NCBI GenBank assembly: GCA_022059125.1
Contig: JAEUWY010000005.1
Coordinates: 2,852,001 to 2,916,000 of the forward strand
DNA from: Corynespora cassiicola
Lineage: Eukaryota; Ascomycota; Dothideomycetes; Pleosporales; Corynesporascaceae
Reading direction: 5' to 3'
DNA length: 64,000 nucleotides
Of the stretch, positions 45,901 through 58,486 are shown in pieces (positions within the stretch are counted from its first letter, which is position 1; each line of letters opens with the position of its first letter). The translations under genes were made by a program, and so were the position numbers. The notes beneath the pieces are model-generated. The model was not told the DNA's origin and searched no databases. It was given only the letters and a program-made list of their open reading frames with translations.

Positions 45901-47849
45901 GCAGCGCTCGTGGCGTTTGCATTTTTGATGGTGGCTCTTTTGGTACGTCTCCACACGGTTCCCGCTTCAGTGGTCAAGATGATGGATCCATCTTGGTCGA
46001 CGCCAACATCTCTCGCAGCCATGTGGCCTCGTTTGGCAGACCAAATTCGATACGGCTGGGACAGAGCGCCGCGAATCTGCTTCGGGTTGGTCGTCGATGT
46101 ATTGGTGTCCTGCGTATTCTCAGAGCGTCGACTGACTGCGACAGTATAGACCTCCCCAGAGCTAGACAGCGCACAAATGGTATCGCCACCAGCAGTAATT
46201 TTCTTGATCCTGTTTGGAGTGGCCTCGTACTTGGTCGTGCGAAAGCTAGCCTTCAAAAAATAGTTGGTAAAGCCATCGAGAGGAAAGTTCAGTCGCGCGT
46301 ATCCGTAATTCGCAAACACCCACACTTCGCGGTTCTCGAGCAGGCACACAGTCGCTCCATCAATGGCAGAAGCCGACTCAATCGGCGAAGAAAAGAGCGA
46401 TGCTGCAATCTTTCGTGGGGTGATTTGCATCTCAAGCGAACGAGCGTCGGAATCGACGATGCCAAGCTGCCCTTCATTCTTGCCAAAGGTGTAGAGCGAC
46501 GTGGCAGTATAGGCTACTGAATGGATCCGGGATGCCGAGACCCCCACGACGATCTCCCGCTTGAGTGGTCCAAAGATCTGGCGGGGCAAGGTTGAAATCG
46601 GATCATCGTCCTTGACGCTAGGTTTGGGAAGTGAATATCCGAGCTGGCCATAGGCGTTGTTCCCCCACGAGAAGATCTCGCCTTCATCGGTTATCGCCAA
46701 AGTGTGGTTCTGACCCAAACCAATGGATATGATCTTCTTTTGTGCCAGGCCACCACCCTCGATGCAAGTGAATTGATATCTAGTCATTTCATCGCCGGTT
46801 CCAAGTCGGCCTCCAGGACCATGACCACACATGTACAAGTTGGAGACAGGGTCCGTTGTCAGGACAGCTGTGTGTAATTTGGACATTTGAACATCTTGAA
46901 TAACAATGGGCGTATTTCGAATATGAATGGGCAGATCCGTAGTGACTCGAGGCTGAAGCAAACCGGAATTCTGAGGAGGCAAGTTCATGCTGGCCCAATA
47001 TTGGGCCGACTCCTCCTGGTGTTCCCGCCAGAACCGTTGGAGCAGATGGTCAGGGCGGCGTAAGATGATGCGCTCTGGAAACTGCCGGTCGTCTTGGTCT
47101 CCAAATCCCAGGGTGACGTTTTTGTTGCTTCCAAACGTGTAAACTTCGTCGCCATTAAGTAAGACCGACGGCGCTACTAAACGCCTGCGTGCGTCGTCAT
47201 CCCCGTCGCCGCTATCTCCCTGGGCGAGCTCGTCGTCTTCATCCAAATCGAACAAAGGCCCATCTTCCGGTCTCAATGTTCGATCCTTGATGGTCAGGGC
47301 GAACAAATCCAGCGGTCCGTATCCTTCCTTGTCCTTGATTTTGACCAGCCCTCGCGCGTGGGGGTTGAAGCCACTAGAGCCATGCCCCAATATGTCCCTC
47401 TGGTCCCGGTTGATGATCAGATGCGCCACAGCAATGTTTCCAAAGTAAAAGGCTCGATGGAGAGGGGTCCACCCGTTTTCCGTGTCCTGAATGTATACAT
47501 CCGTCAGGGGGTGTTCGAGCAGGGCGTGGGCGAATGCGAGCGAGTTTTCAGACGATGAGGAGGCGGCATGGTGCAGAATCGTCATGCCCGCGGCATCGCG
47601 GCTGTTGATGTCGGAGCGGGTCAGAGTCACGGCCGACGCGCTGGCAAACTTGCGGCCTTTGGCGCTGAACATGGGAGAAGCTCCATAGCTTCCAGGGCTG
47701 CTGTTCACGGCAGCTCCATAGCTCCCTCCCTGCCAGCCAAAAGCGCCTTTCGATGCTCCCACACGCGACGTGTGAGCCGCAGTTTCCAGCACATGCCGGA
47801 AGCTGTCGACATCGTCTTCAAAGTATGACTTCCAAAGATGACCGCTCAT
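42952..47849 (-). CDS. Ankyrin-RCC1-BTB-BTB protein (IBtk / Btb3 type), 1616 aa
   Basis: Exons 47849-44732 and 44684-42952, joined through a 47-nt intron (GTATGT donor, CTAAC branch, GTCAG acceptor) that yields RLIGRY-VNARNVCSLLN. Ankyrin repeats span ~85-150 (MTILHHAA, GWTPLHRAFYFG). RCC1-type repeats cover ~235-620 (VYTFGSNKNVTLGFGD, LYMCGHGPGGRLGTGD, IFSWGNNAYGQLGY, LYTFGKNEGQLG). BTB domain 1 is at ~766-870 and BTB domain 2 at ~910-1040. This order is that of human IBtk and fission yeast Btb3, substrate adaptors of Cullin-3 ubiquitin ligases. The last ~480 residues are disordered, with a charged helix near 1470-1540 and an RGRG/RGG-rich basic end suggesting RNA binding. The Cul3 role is inferred from the family. 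Confidence 0.9.
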
Positions 47850-50800
47850 GTGCTATTCTGTGGACGGAGTAGCCCTGGTGCTCCGCGAAATAGCCCCTCG
47901 CTATGACCTCGCAGGGTCAAAGCCTGTTTAAAGGTGCTTGCTGCGAAGCTCAGGAAGACTCCAACGAGGCACCGGACACTACTGTGGCCGGCGGTGGGTC
48001 GAAATCGGCGCGTATTCACGTTCGGTGGGCGATTCGAGGCGGCAATGGTAGAGGTTTGAAGGGGGGTGAGTGGTTGCGGGCGAAATTTGAAGCAAGGTGG
48101 CGACTGGATGTAGCACACAGGGCCGACCGATAGGCTCGGATCGCGAGTCACGGCTGGGAGGGGCTGAAAAACCTCGGTCGGGGAGGATAGCGGGCGTGAG
48201 GATCCGAGAGGGTATGGATGATTCAGAGCGATGGGCGCAAGGTTCGTTGTGGAGGATCCGTCGGTGCGAGCGCGGTCTCGGGAGTCAGTGATGACGAAAC
48301 TCGGAACAGAGACGATAACAGCCGGAAGGAGCGCGCGGGAGCGGGAATGATGGAGAGTGAGTCAGAGTGATGCACAGAGTCGCCGCGCAGCTTCTGCAGA
48401 TGCGAGGGGGCGCTATACAGATATACTCAAAGGCGCGCTGGTGGGGGGATATTCAACGTGCGGACGGCACTCCTCATGGCTCAGGCAGCACTGGCCAATC
48501 ACGGCGGGCGAGCCTCCACGAGCTTCATCTTCTGGAGGAAGTCGCCCAACATCACCACTCTAAAGCTGCTACGGACTGCGGAGACGTCTTGACGGTCCCT
48601 GGCACGCAACGGGGTTTTCAGCAAAGACTTGGACGTTGCCAGAGTCGGAGTCGTCGTCGTCGTCCCGGGAGATCGGCCCTACTATATACCCGCACGTCCT
48701 TCTCCACACAATCTGGCGGTGAGGCAGCGTGTATGCAGCTTGGCAGCAGACTGCGAACTATTGTTTAGCAAGCTTGGGTCGGGGAGGTGGAATGATGGTC
48801 GTTTTGCAATGAGACGCAGGATGCGCGCTATTGCAGCTCCAGCACAGCAGCCAGACGGCGGGCAAGTTCGGCTCGAGGCGTTTGCTTTTGCGGCTCGGGG
48901 ATGTGCACAGGTATACTTTGGGAAGGTGTTGCTTGAGTCACTCACGGGCAGACGCGTCTGGCTATACCAACTCTGTAATCGTCCGGTGCAAGTCGAGATG
49001 AGAGGGTCGACGATACGTCTGTCTGCACGCCTGCAATACTGCCTAGGCCAGGTACCTAGGCACTCACAGGGCTGTGTGCTGGTCTCAGGCCCCTGCAAAG
49101 GCAACCACGATGCCGAGCCCCGTGGGAGGAACTCATTCGTACGGTACCTATGCTGGGCCCCGGGGGACACAGGTAGATGCCGGAGCCAGGAAGCAAACGG
49201 CCTAGTGCAATGGGGTGGAGGCCATGTTCACGTAGATCTGCATGCATCCGCATTGGGCAATGGCTGTGAGGGAGACAGCTGCCTAGCCAGCACCACGGCG
49301 GCTGGCTCATGCAAGACGAGCATTCAGCCTCTTGACAGGTACAGACCCTGGCGTTACCAACGAACCGTGGCAGAGCTACGGCGCACAGGCCGTGGGCCGT
49401 GGGCAGTGGGCCGTGGGCAGTGGGCAGTGGGCAAGCTGGTCGAGTCATCAATGGGCGTGGGAGAGACGTGTTCCGGTCAATTGATGCCTTCGGAGCGAGG
49501 AGCTTTCCAGGCGGGCGGGTATGGCGACTTCCACATTGACCAGACTGACGCTCCCCGCAGCCGTCTGGGGGCCCCGATGATGCACGAGGGGCAAGAAGGG
49601 CAGGAAGGGCCAGGCGGCCGCGTAGGGGAAGAGCGGATGTCTCCCGGAGGAGCAGAGACATGGCCAATGGCGACGGCCGAGCGAGGGCATCGCGGTGGTA
49701 CAGGCAGCAGAGGGTGCGGAGTACTGCAGCAGCAGGCGAGGGTAGGCAAGAGCAGGGCAAGAGCAGGCAAGAGCGAGGGCACGCAGCTGCGCAAAACAAA
49801 CGACTCCCGGCAGCCAGGGCAGGTGCGCCTCGGGGCAGTTGTTGAAGGCCATGATGCAATGGGCGGTCCAATGAGACCACGGGACCCGGTCCTGGCCGTC
49901 GACAAGTCACGCCTCGACGCTGTACCACGACGATAAACGCCCGAATAGCGGCTTTGCTGGCAGTGGAGCCGGGAAAAGCACGGCCAGCCAGCGGAGGGTT
50001 TTGACCGGCGGCGACGAGGCCCTCGAGCACCGGTGAGGGTGAGTGCGTCGCAGGCGGGATTGCGTGCAATGTCGAGCTCGCTCGCTGCATCGGGCTGGGT
50101 CGGGCTGGGGCTGCTGGAGCACGCTGGAGCACGCTGGGTCTAGCGGCGGCGGTGCGGCGACGCGCCCTGGGGGGCAATGGGGATGGGAGTGATGATGGCA
50201 GCACGCCTGCGCACGACGGGCACGACAATGGCGGCAGGCAGGGCTCCCTGCTAGCGGCACTGTCGCCTCGGCTGCCAAGTGTGGAACGCACGCAGCGACC
50301 GTCGCGCTCGGATCGCAGCCGCGCCAGCGCTCGCCCCAGAGCTGCTTGACAGAGTGGGCGACCTCTCCAGGGCTCCCAGCGCCTCGTCCCAGCCAGCCCT
50401 GGCCACGGCGTCGACCAAGTCAGGACGAAACACCCTACACCCGTCCACCTCTGCCTGCTGCCTCTGCCTCTGCTCTGCACTGCGCTGCATTCTGCACGCT
50501 GCAGCCTTATTCCCCGCCGGCCATCGCCATCGCCGTCCCTATCTCTTGTCTCTGCACGCCTGCTGCACCCTCCTTGTCTCGAGCCTGGGTCATCTTGCTA
50601 TCAGTAATAAGCGTCATTCGGAACAGTCACGAGCGCGCCCACACGCCCGTCCTGACTCCCACCTCTCTTCTCAACACTCTTTTGCCAGCCCAGCCCGCCG
50701 CCCTCTCTCGCGTCGCCTCGACGTCTGCTGCACCTAGCGCCCACTTCCCCATCCGCCAGTGCGCCAGCTCCATTGTCCTCACCCACCTCCAGTCGGGTGC

Positions 50801-51138
50801 TCAAACCTTATCTCCGCGCGCTCGCCTCAGGCCTGCGACCTCGACTCCAAAACACCCTGTAGAACATCGCACATCATGGCTGCTGCCTGAGCTGCCACCC
50901 CCAGCTGCCCCGCGAATCATCAGTCATCCGCGTGCTCCAGTCTGCTGCGAGACACCCTCCACTGCCCCCCAACCCGCCCACGACCCGCCATACAAGCTCG
51001 TTGCACTCGTGATGGCTCCCATCAGCACTCGACTGTTTCAACCGCATCGACCATAATCGCTTCCCCACGCCCATACCCTAGCCCCCCCTCTGCGCCGAAG
51101 CTCATCGTACCCGGCTCCTGCAGGAGGCCACCCGCACC
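47850..51138. other. Divergent 3.3-kb region between the IBtk-like gene and atg13
   Basis: It carries the promoters of two divergent genes. The largest open frames here (plus 48629-49936 from a TTG, minus 49056-50480) lie antisense to each other, have no domain and owe their length to high GC. A tandem of GTGGGC(C/A)GTGGGCAGTGG type lies at ~49391-49432, and an AGGCAAGAGC-type imperfect repeat at ~49744-49785. C/T-rich sequence precedes atg13. Confidence 0.45.
49391..49432. repeat. Short G-rich tandem repeat (GTGGGC(A/C) units)
   Basis: About six imperfect 7-nt units with alternating GTGGGCC and GTGGGCA. G-rich on the plus strand. No function is apparent. Confidence 0.7.
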
Positions 51139-54008
51139 ATGCATCCATACCAGCGCCCCTCGCCGAGAACGGCCTCGGCCGCCAACAACCTCCAGACGAA
51201 TCCCACACGCACAAACAACCAGCGGGATCCCATCTCGGATCGCTCTCCTCCCTATCCAGACTCTCCTTACAGCGACCGGGGTCCGGACGACGGTGACGGC
51301 GAGATGGTGACTCGCGCCGACCACCAGATGAGGGACTACCAAAAGGTCAACCAAGTCATACAGGCAAGTACGACTCCATCCATCTGCCGCCCGCCAGAGC
51401 TAACACGGCACAGAACTTCTTCACAAAATCAGCCCTCACCATCATTTCTTCGCGAACGATACTGCCGCAGAGCATCAACAAGAATGGAGACATCAAACAG
51501 AACAAATGGGTACGTTGCGAGCCCCAGCAAGCGCATGCGTTGCACTAACCTTGGTCGCAGTTCAATGTAGTACTTGACGAAACAGACGTCCTGGCGCAGG
51601 ATCTGATGGAATGGAAGGTCATGGACGCCATGCAGGGTCAGCATCCGTCGTTGTGCATTGAGATCTATCTGGACATCAAGGGACTGGGACACAAGCAGTC
51701 GCTGGTCATTCATGACGACCATGGCAAGCGATGGGACGTTGCAGAGGCCCTGAACGTGCCCGTAGAGTCCACTTCGCGACCTCCAAGCCGCGTCGGCAAG
51801 TCCACACAGCTGGTTCTCGAGCGCTGGAAGATTTATGTGGGAGACAAGAACTCGGTACACCCTACCGAACTCAAGGACCCTCTGCCCAATGTGTACAAGA
51901 AAGCGGTGGTCTTGTTTCGCTCTCTCTACGCCTATCTGCGAATCTTGCCAACTTTCAAGTACTACAAGAGCATCGCGAAACAGCCGGCGAATCATCCTTC
52001 TCTCAAACTCAACTGGCGCATTTCGAATGGCGACTTCAAGAGCCCGCGGCCAGACACGCTGAGCATCCCCCTGTATCCATCCAATGACAGCGTCACCGAG
52101 AGGCAAGACTTCACTCCTTCAAACTCGCCAATCGGCCCGTTATGCATATCCGTACAGTACCGCACAAATTGCGAATTCAGTGTAGATGATTCTGAATCTC
52201 TGCTAAGCTCGCACTTCATGGGATTGGACGATACCTATCTGGATCAAACAAACCGCGAGCCTACTCAGGTTCCTGGCTCGCTACCAGTCAACAGGATGCA
52301 CGCACAGGATACCCCCGATTTAGGCCAAGCATACGGCAGCATGTCGACCTTCCATCAAGCGGGCCCTCCGGTCGGGACCAGTCCCATGTCGGCTCTGCGC
52401 GCTGCGCGAGACATGCCCTCTTCGTCGCCAGCCGACTCGCCTCCTCAAAAGCTTCCCCCAAACCATCGCATTGCCCAAGGATCCAAATCTTCCCTTCGCT
52501 CTGCAGACACTCCATCCTACCAGAGACGAACTTCAGTCTCATTCCAGCCCTTCAAAGCCGGGTCACTTTCTTCCTCTCCTGCCCCTGGCCCAGCAGTGCC
52601 TCCCTCTCCTGGAAGTTCACTCGGAAGGCCTGGTAGCTCGCTTGGCAGAACAGCTGCTCCGAACCCACTCACTCAACCGCGAAATCGCACTTCTCTGACT
52701 GCACTTCCCCAGGCTGCCCTTCGAGCTCCATCACTGCCTAACGATACTGCCATTGCTTCCTCTACTTCAAGCTCACCAAAGCCCGCGCCCATCACTCGCT
52801 ACAGCAGCAGCTTTGGCCACCGTAGAAGCAGGTTCTCTTCTGGAGGCGGCAGCAAAACCGAGGATGATAACCTCAGCAGCGGCAAGGGCAGTGTTGCCTC
52901 TTCGCAGCAGCCCGGCTCTGATACTCTCAATGAAGGAGAGGGCGGCAGCTCAGGGTCCATCAAAACGGACGACGAGAATATTTCTGATTTCTTGAAGCTC
53001 CTGGAGCAGAAGAAGGAGCTGAAGAGCTTCAACCGGAGCGACAACGCCTCGCGAGACGCCACCATGCGCAAGACAACCGCTCAGCTTTCCAAGTACCAGC
53101 GCCTCAGGGATTCACACGCCGCCCTGTCAGATTCTGTTTCTTCGTCCATGATGCTCCACCGCTCTTCGTCATCTTCGAGTCGTCAGCTGTCCAGTGTACC
53201 TCCGATGATAGCCGGAACATCGGTATCTACGTCTTCCTCGCCGGGAAAGCCGATATCGCCGCATACTCCTCATACTCCCGCTATCCCGTCCCGGCTAAGT
53301 GCAAACAGTATAATCGAATATGAGCAGCCAAGACGAAGCCGTTCTAGACCGGGCCATTCGGCTCGCGGCCAAGAGGCAGTTGATGTAGAAGAACGAAGCG
53401 AAGGCGAAGAGCAAGCGAGCCATGCTATTGATATTCCAACCTCGCCACGACCCTGGAACTATCCCCGTAGGTCTAGCTCTGTAGCCCAGCAAAACCGCGC
53501 CGCAGAAGACGAACCGGACCTGTTTGGCCTGCGCTCCGCCAGTCTCCCAACTGAGGAAGTCGATCGAGAGAGGGATCTGCAACGCATCACTGCCGCTGAT
53601 TTGACTTCTAGCGGATTGTTCGCCCAGACAGAGCTACTCGCTAGTACAGGCCGTGACAACCAAGGCTCTGATACTCTTGCTCCTCCCGGCGCTCGCGATG
53701 ATCTGCCTCGTCCATTGTCAACATCCGATATTCCTGCTAAACGCGGCGCACAGCCTGGGCCCACCCGCGGCCGTGGAGGCTTTTCATCCCATGGTTCTTC
53801 TACCAGCCTCGCTGCAGGCGGCACCAGCTCCACAGAACGTACAAGCCGTTATAGTTTCCCAAGCCGGCAAGCGGCCCTTGATGACGACGAACCACTTTTG
53901 TTCCAAATGAGCGAAATAGGTGCAGGTTCCAGGCGCAGCCTCGAAGAGGGTAGGGGAGGATCTAGCAGCGGAAGTGCAGGCAGGCGAGGCTCACCGTGGA
54001 TGCGGTAG
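51139..54008 (+). CDS. atg13: Autophagy-related protein 13 (Atg1 kinase complex regulator)
   Basis: Exons 51139-51363, 51414-51509 and 51561-54008 give 922 aa. The HORMA domain spans ~76-310, from NFFTKSALTIISSR and KWFNVVLDETD through LCISVQYRTNCEFSV. The long disordered, Ser/Pro-rich remainder carries the Atg1- and Atg17-binding segments in homologs. Atg13 activates the Atg1 kinase on TORC1 inhibition and nucleates the phagophore assembly site. Intron 1 starts CAG|GCAAGT and ends CACAG: a GC-AG intron. Using the nearby GTACGA as donor would shift frame and destroy the HORMA start. Intron 2 is an ordinary 51-nt GT-AG intron. The C-terminus (GSRRSLEEGRGG...SPWMR) appears complete. Confidence 0.94.
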
Positions 54009-55428
54009 TCGACTCCCACGCCCCACACTTCTCGCAACCCATTCTCGCATTTCTATTCAATTCATACATTTTCTCATACCTCTTCTCACTCTTCAGCCTT
54101 TTTTCGCAACGGCGTTACCTGGCATCAGCGCGAGCGATATCTATCCAAGATACGTTTTTCTTTTATATTTTTGCTGTCTTCGTATTACCTTTTATCATCA
54201 TCATCAACATTTTTTTTGGCTCGAAGGGAATGTACGAATGCTACATTTCTGATCCATATGAAATTGAGTACGTAACCTCGTCATACACACACGCGGATGG
54301 AAATAAAATGGAAAGATGTTACTGGGTTTTTTTTTTCAATTCTTACACGGATTTTCGGGGAGATCCCCGTTTCCCTGTTTTTTTTAAGGAGGGGTCAAAG
54401 AGTATGCAGAAGACGGCGGCGGTTCTTCTCTGGTGCTCTCCTCTAGCTCTTTTTTTTATCAAGGCGTTGGTATGTAATTCTGAGATTATCTTTGGAGGGG
54501 AGGGAATTTTTGCATGGGATTGGATTGGGTTGGGTTGGGTCGGATTGGATGGGAAAGTTTGTTTGGGATTGCTCTTTCTTGCTCTCTGAGGGGGCGGAGA
54601 GGGATTCCAGTGTGAATAGACTAACTGCTACTACTTGTGTGTTACTGTTATAGCGCTTCTTTTGGGTTTTGTGTGAGAGTTTGTTCCTTTTTTTTCCTTC
54701 TTTTTTTGACTCTGGATTCAATTTGGCAGGTGATGGGCTGGAGTTTGGGCTTTTGCGGGATGGAATAGGTTGGGGTGGATTGGGTGGCATGTATGTGCAT
54801 GCCAGCGGGAGCTTGGGAAAATGACAGGGCTTGTATCTAGCCTAAAGTTGAATATTATATACAGTCCGTTACTTGAGATTGCCTCTCCCCTCTCCCTCCC
54901 TCTGCTCTCTGGTTTTGCTGCTGTGGGTGCGATTGTTCCGAGGTGGTAGATGGTAGGATCGTTGGATCGTGGGTTGTGAGATTGGCGCTGTGTACGTAGT
55001 CTTCCCCCAGTTGAGATGCCCAGCGTATTTTCACATCAGCTACTCAATGCTTTGTCGGCTCCACAACCAACTGATCTGTCTCGAAAGATGCCGTGTTGTG
55101 CGAGATGCTCGAGCCTGGGGGACAGTACTCTTATGGTCCCGAGGCTACAATATCCAGCTGAACGGCGCGTTATCGACACTTCCAGCAATGAACGCTACAG
55201 AGCTGGCCTCGCCAGCCGGTGACTTACCGCTGATCTAGCCCTTGTCGATTTCTGGGCCATCGCGATGCGTAAACAATGCGTAAACAATGCGGCCACCACT
55301 CAGAGTTCGCGCGGCTTATCCTGCATGACAAAGGCTGATGACGCACTGACTCGCCCCCTCAACGCGTCTCGACGCGTCGCCACTTTACACACCTGCCATC
55401 ATCCCATCCAGAAATCCCCAATGCCAGC
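54009..55428. other. Intergenic region, atg13 3' side and next promoter
   Basis: T-rich runs follow atg13 (54060-54500), consistent with its 3' UTR. The remaining ~900 bp up to the next ATG have no supported gene. Confidence 0.45.
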
Positions 55429-58074
55429 ATGCCCGCCTCGACGCGCACTCAGAATAAAGACGCAAATTTCAAGGTTTACTATTCCAAGAAACCTCCGAAA
55501 CAGCAGCGTTTCCCGCATCGGCGGAAAGTGGTACGCCACAAGGATGCCGAGCCGTCGACCGAGAAGAAGCAGCTGCAGTTCCTGCCGGAGAAGATGAGAA
55601 AGTCGGGCATTGTTCAGGATTCTGAAGACGAGGATATTGATGCAGGGTTGGAAGATGGCGGGGTTGAAATTACTCCAGAGCCGGAATCTGAGGAGGAGCC
55701 AAAACCTACCAAGTCTGCAGGCAGGAAGCCGAGGACGAGAGGGAAAAAGCGCGATAGCGACGTGATGCAGGGCCCTCCCGAACCAGAGGAAGAGCTTAGC
55801 GGGTTCTCGCCGAAGCGTAGGCGCAAAACGCCAGCTGTGAAAAGGGTTGGGCGGAGCAAGAAGATAGCCGTCCCATCCTCCCATGACGAGCGCGCATCCG
55901 AGCCTGAAGAACCCGAACCAGAGGCCGAGAGCAAGCGCAGAAGGAGGAGGCAATCTACTATGACACAGCTTGTTAATGGACACAGACCGCTTCCTAACGT
56001 CAAGTCACCCAGGTTCAAGCGCGTGAGGTCCGGTCCAAGGACAAGCTGGAGTGGCAAGACCAAAGACGAGGCGAAGGATGCGAAACAACGCACTCTGACG
56101 CAGATGATTCCGGGAATTACGCCGCTCGGTATCGTGTCGGACGATGATTTGGAAGAAGAGTGGGCTGAATTGGAGGCGCAAGAAAATGAGGATAGCCAGG
56201 AATGGAATGAAGGTCTCACAAGACGACTTGCAGAGCAGGGGCTCTACCAGCCGGCTGATACGCATGATAGGGATGAAGAAGAGGCCCCTACTTCTGGACA
56301 AGAAGGTCCTTCTGATGCAGATGTGGATGGGGCCGCAGCTCCGACGCCCCTCCCTACCATTGCAGTGGATGCCGACGCCGACGACGAAAAAGATGCTGAA
56401 GATGTCTATCAGCCAACACAGTTTATTGATGCCCCAATTTTGAAGCAGCGGCGCTCATCTCGACGTGTATCTGGAAATGGGATTCCAGTGCAAAAACCTC
56501 CAGCGAGCAACACCGCAGCATCCAAAGAGCGAAAGACCAGGTTTGATTTGTTAGCTACTCCTGAAAAGCGGAGAATTCGCGAAATTCCGTCATCTCAATC
56601 TCCTCCAGAGTCACCTCTCTTCACACAAGTCTCGCCTCTAAAGGCCGCCCGTGTTACTCTGAAGCCGCAGTCTGGTAACTCAGTCAAGGTGCCAGATACA
56701 CCCTCCAAAAAGAAACAGGTGACCTTTCAAGAGCCTCAAAAAGAATCGGCTCCGCGCAAGCACTGCTTCGATGACGTCATCCGGGACTCTGAGGATGAAG
56801 ACGAGGACATTATTGAGGATGTGCCTGTGGACTGCGGGCGAGAAGCGGACCGAGAGACGCGAGCCTTGGCAGGCGATATCGATACTACCAACATTTCCAA
56901 GTCGATCGGTGAAGAGACCCAGTCGATGCCTGAGGAAATTGATCGCGAATGCGACAACGTGCTTGAAGATCAAGAAGTGTACAGAAGGTATCAAAGGGAA
57001 ATCTCTGAAGAACTAGGCCAGCCTCTTCATCGTGACGAAGAGACAGATGCTGAGCATGATGCAAACCTAAAGCAAGAGCCTGGTAGTGCAGAGCATTCGG
57101 CTACATATCGTTCGGCGCATCCTGGTATCAAGCAGGAAGCGTCACAGATGAATATGTCAGATTTGCCCTCTCAACTCGGTGCTTCATACGAGCAGCTGTC
57201 AATGGGCGATAGCCAAGATGAAAGCAATCCATTTGAGGATCCGGCATTTGGTAATTTTCGCAATCAGCCCAGATCGTCGCCACCGATTGCATATATGCGA
57301 GCTGAGCATGACGGCACAACTCCCGAGAAAGCGGTCGTCGTCAAAGAGGAGCCGTCCGACTCGGAACAAGAAGAGGCGGCACCGACTCCATCTCATTCGC
57401 CTCATCATCCATATCCAGAATCTATCTCAAAGCCACCTCCAGCTACCATGGACCTCAACGAGTCTATTCAAGTGCCACGTTCGCCACAACACGAGACCCA
57501 AGAATCACACTCCAGCAGAGCTGAGCAGCAGCTCCAAGCCGAATGGAACACTTACTCACAATATCACAAAGGTCGCGCACCTCCTACATCTAGCATGCGC
57601 GTTATCCAGGATGCATTTAGCTACCAGAACACGCCGTACCCACCGCGGCCTGCCCCGCCTCCACCACCTCCACAGCACTCTGGCCCCTTGAGCCAAGCTA
57701 CTACGGTAGACCCCTCGCAGGCAAGCCCAAAGACCACTCCACACACGACTCCACGCAAAGCGCGATCGCGCTCCCAGCCCATACCCAGCGCGCACACCAC
57801 GCCTCATAAATCGCCCACCGTGTCTGAAATCTTCCCGTTTGACTCTGCCCAAAGACCTCCGCCCTTGTTCATTCCAAGTAGCTTCCCCAGTCCTGAGAAA
57901 GCGGGCATGGGCGAGTGGAGTAGTCCGATGATGGACCGGCGGGCGAGCGGGTGGGGTTTCGGCGCGAGCCAGTTTGATGTTGGGGCCAGTGTGGAGGATT
58001 TTAGCATTCCGGCTCCGCCGCCGGCTTTTGAGGATGAGGTTGAGGACGAGATAGAAGATGATGAGGAGTTGTAG
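55429..58074 (+). CDS. Long disordered acidic nuclear-type protein, 881 aa
   Basis: Single exon; the ATG at 55429 is in frame (an ATG at 55421 is out of frame). The N-terminus has a conserved-looking block (FKVYYSKKPPKQQRFPHRRK) and IVQDSEDEDID. Several basic nuclear-localisation-like clusters follow (KPRTRGKKR, PKRRRKTP, KRRRRRQ). Two threonine-glutamine blocks, STMTQLV and RTLTQMIPGI, resemble each other. RFDLLATPEKRRIREIPSSQSPPESPLF and a second DSEDEDEDI block lie in the middle, and the end is acidic (EDEVEDEIEDDEEL). I recognise no catalytic domain. The pattern is that of a chromatin- or repair-associated scaffold with short linear motifs, but that is inference. Confidence 0.8.
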   Translation: MPASTRTQNKDANFKVYYSKKPPKQQRFPHRRKVVRHKDAEPSTEKKQLQFLPEKMRKSGIVQDSEDEDIDAGLEDGGVEITPEPESEEEPKPTKSAGRKPRTRGKKRDSDVMQGPPEPEEELSGFSPKRRRKTPAVKRVGRSKKIAVPSSHDERASEPEEPEPEAESKRRRRRQSTMTQLVNGHRPLPNVKSPRFKRVRSGPRTSWSGKTKDEAKDAKQRTLTQMIPGITPLGIVSDDDLEEEWAELEAQENEDSQEWNEGLTRRLAEQGLYQPADTHDRDEEEAPTSGQEGPSDADVDGAAAPTPLPTIAVDADADDEKDAEDVYQPTQFIDAPILKQRRSSRRVSGNGIPVQKPPASNTAASKERKTRFDLLATPEKRRIREIPSSQSPPESPLFTQVSPLKAARVTLKPQSGNSVKVPDTPSKKKQVTFQEPQKESAPRKHCFDDVIRDSEDEDEDIIEDVPVDCGREADRETRALAGDIDTTNISKSIGEETQSMPEEIDRECDNVLEDQEVYRRYQREISEELGQPLHRDEETDAEHDANLKQEPGSAEHSATYRSAHPGIKQEASQMNMSDLPSQLGASYEQLSMGDSQDESNPFEDPAFGNFRNQPRSSPPIAYMRAEHDGTTPEKAVVVKEEPSDSEQEEAAPTPSHSPHHPYPESISKPPPATMDLNESIQVPRSPQHETQESHSSRAEQQLQAEWNTYSQYHKGRAPPTSSMRVIQDAFSYQNTPYPPRPAPPPPPPQHSGPLSQATTVDPSQASPKTTPHTTPRKARSRSQPIPSAHTTPHKSPTVSEIFPFDSAQRPPPLFIPSSFPSPEKAGMGEWSSPMMDRRASGWGFGASQFDVGASVEDFSIPAPPPAFEDEVEDEIEDDEEL

Positions 58075-58486
58075 GTGGGTTGGGTTTTGGATAGGGTTGG
58101 ATACGCTAGTTATGATATCATGAAGTTATGGTTATTGGTTTCGGTGTTGTTAAAGTAGATGGAGGCCTCGTTTTTCTCGTTCGAGTCGCTCTTCTCAAGG
58201 GCGTAGCGTTCTGATTAGGACCAATATGGTATCACATATATGTTTTGCTAAGCCTGCGTCATATTTTTCGTTCTCTATTCGCCTACATCCATAAATCATT
58301 TTGCATTCTCCCAGGACTGTTCTCGGTCTCTCGGCTCTTGCGGGACAGCAGTCCTGAACTAAGCTATCGTTTTTTTATAGCAATTTCCAGAACACAAGAG
58401 GTTTTTGTAGAAAAGGAACACTGTGCACATGATTTCATCTTGTTCTTATTAGGTGTACATTTCCTCACCCTCAGAAACAGATGGTC

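Noticed and set aside
48629..49936. 435-codon plus-strand frame, with a 474-codon frame antisense to part of it (49056-50480)
   Set aside because: The plus frame opens at TTG, both are low-complexity in GC-rich DNA with a tandem repeat inside, neither shows a domain, and they overlap antisense. Most likely composition-driven.
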